From Bacteroidota bacterium (GTDB taxonomy: Bacteria; Bacteroidota; Bacteroidia; Bacteroidales; PXBB01), in contig JAKIYU010000129.1 of the NCBI GenBank assembly GCA_022708385.1, positions 1-7,389 of the forward strand: a stretch of 7,389 bases of DNA. The letters are read 5' to 3'. The notes below the pieces were generated by a model, which was not told the DNA's origin, did no database searches, and was given only the letters and a program-made list of their open reading frames with translations. Of the stretch, positions 6,763 through 7,389 are shown piece by piece. The translations under genes were made by a program, and so were the position numbers. Positions within the stretch are counted from its first letter, which is position 1; the number at the start of each line of letters is the position of its first letter.

Positions 6763-7389
6763 TTACTTGTCTAGCCTGTTCAAGCCCTCAATTGCAAGCT
6801 CGTAATTGGTTTTAATGCTGAGGGCTTTTTTGTAATTCTCGCGGGCATTAAAAATATCACCCAGCAGTTCATAACAATATCCCTTGTTGTAATAAGCTTC
6901 GTAATAATCAGGAGCGCAAGCTATAGCTTTATTGAAATATTTAATGGCTTCTTTATACATTTTTAGTTCCACAAGGTGGATATACCCCATATTGAAATGA
7001 GCATAACAGAAGGTTGAATCAATCATTAAAAGATTGGAATAGGCAGCCAGGGCTTCGTTAAGGAACCCATTTTCCTGATAATACATGCCTAAACCGTAAT
7101 GGGCTTCGGTGCTTTTGGGGTTCAGATTAAGCGCATTGTTATAATATTCTGCAGCAAGCGGGTTGTGTTTAGCAGCAAAAAGAAGCCCCAGTTGCATATA
7201 GGCATGATAATTTTCCTGGTCTTGTTCAACACATTTTTGAATATTTTTAATGGCATTTGTAGTATCGCCTTTTAACTTAAAAGTCATTCCCCTTATAAAA
7301 TATGCTTTAGGATTAACTTTGTCAATAGTTATGGCTTTTTCGGTAAGCTCAAGAGTAATACTATATTGCTCAAAGTACAGATGCAATTC
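6763..7389 (-). CDS. TPR-repeat protein, 5' end cut off by the window edge
   Basis: The frame stays open from the TAA at 6763-6765 to the right edge, so the 208 residues seen are the C-terminal part of a longer protein; the TTG near 7386 is not a likely start. Counting from the window edge, five whole tetratricopeptide repeats lie at about 27-60, 61-94, 95-128, 130-163 and 164-197, with the second helix of an earlier repeat before them. The TPR pattern is clear in AHYGLGMYYQENGFLNEALA and AYYNKGYCYELLGDIFNARE, and most repeats end in a Pro- or Asp-containing turn (LNPKS, CAPDYYEA). TPRs are scaffolds for protein-protein binding; the partner is unknown. Neither a signal peptide nor an extra C-terminal domain can be judged here. 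It is the first visible gene of the minus-strand group and ends 10 bp before the methyltransferase start. Confidence 0.9.
   Translation of the reverse strand, partial: ELHLYFEQYSITLELTEKAITIDKVNPKAYFIRGMTFKLKGDTTNAIKNIQKCVEQDQENYHAYMQLGLLFAAKHNPLAAEYYNNALNLNPKSTEAHYGLGMYYQENGFLNEALAAYSNLLMIDSTFCYAHFNMGYIHLVELKMYKEAIKYFNKAIACAPDYYEAYYNKGYCYELLGDIFNARENYKKALSIKTNYELAIEGLNRLDK

Noticed and set aside
7381..7389. TTG at 7386-7384 as the start of the TPR protein
   Set aside because: The frame continues open to the window edge, and a partial TPR helix begins right after the TTG, so the real start lies outside the window.

Overview
The window looks like a piece of a Bacteroidota (Bacteroidetes) chromosome. 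The evidence is: a type IX secretion system (T9SS) C-terminal sorting domain of the gliding-motility (CHU_C) type on the first gene; a TAnnTTTG-type promoter element; start codons preceded by A/T-rich sequence with no Shine-Dalgarno motif; and an S9 peptidase that closely resembles Porphyromonas-type dipeptidyl-peptidase 5. Base composition appears AT-rich throughout. I cannot name a genus; an anaerobic or environmental member of the Bacteroidia is a reasonable guess.

Layout. Plus strand, left to right: the 3' end of a large secreted or surface protein with a PKD-like domain and T9SS sorting domain (1-656); an 82-bp gap with a strong hairpin terminator that overlaps a candidate promoter; glyceraldehyde-3-phosphate dehydrogenase (739-1743); and the ribosome-maturation GTPase RsgA (1743-2678), whose start codon overlaps the gap stop codon in TAATG. 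A 12-bp convergent junction follows. The rest lies on the minus strand and reads right to left as one closely packed gene group: a TPR-repeat protein cut by the window edge (7389-6763), a SAM-dependent methyltransferase (6752-5907), dipeptidyl-peptidase 5 (5877-3823), and a LysM-bearing M23 peptidase (3800-2691). Gaps between these four are 10, 29 and 22 bp, with no visible terminator.

How the genes fit together. gap serves central carbon metabolism and rsgA serves 30S subunit maturation; they are probably co-transcribed and translationally coupled, although their functions are unrelated. In the minus-strand group, DPP5 and the M23/LysM protein both carry export signals and act in the periplasm or cell wall: one trims peptides for uptake, the other cuts peptidoglycan. 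The methyltransferase and TPR protein have no clear link to them beyond position.

All intergenic stretches are shorter than 100 bp. I saw no tRNA, rRNA, CRISPR array, insertion sequence or phage gene. This is mostly ordinary housekeeping and envelope content. The points most worth a second look are the terminator-promoter overlap before gap, the TAATG junction, the uncharacterised cysteine-bearing N-terminal half of the M23 protein, and the very short convergent junction. I do not see a convincing new system here.
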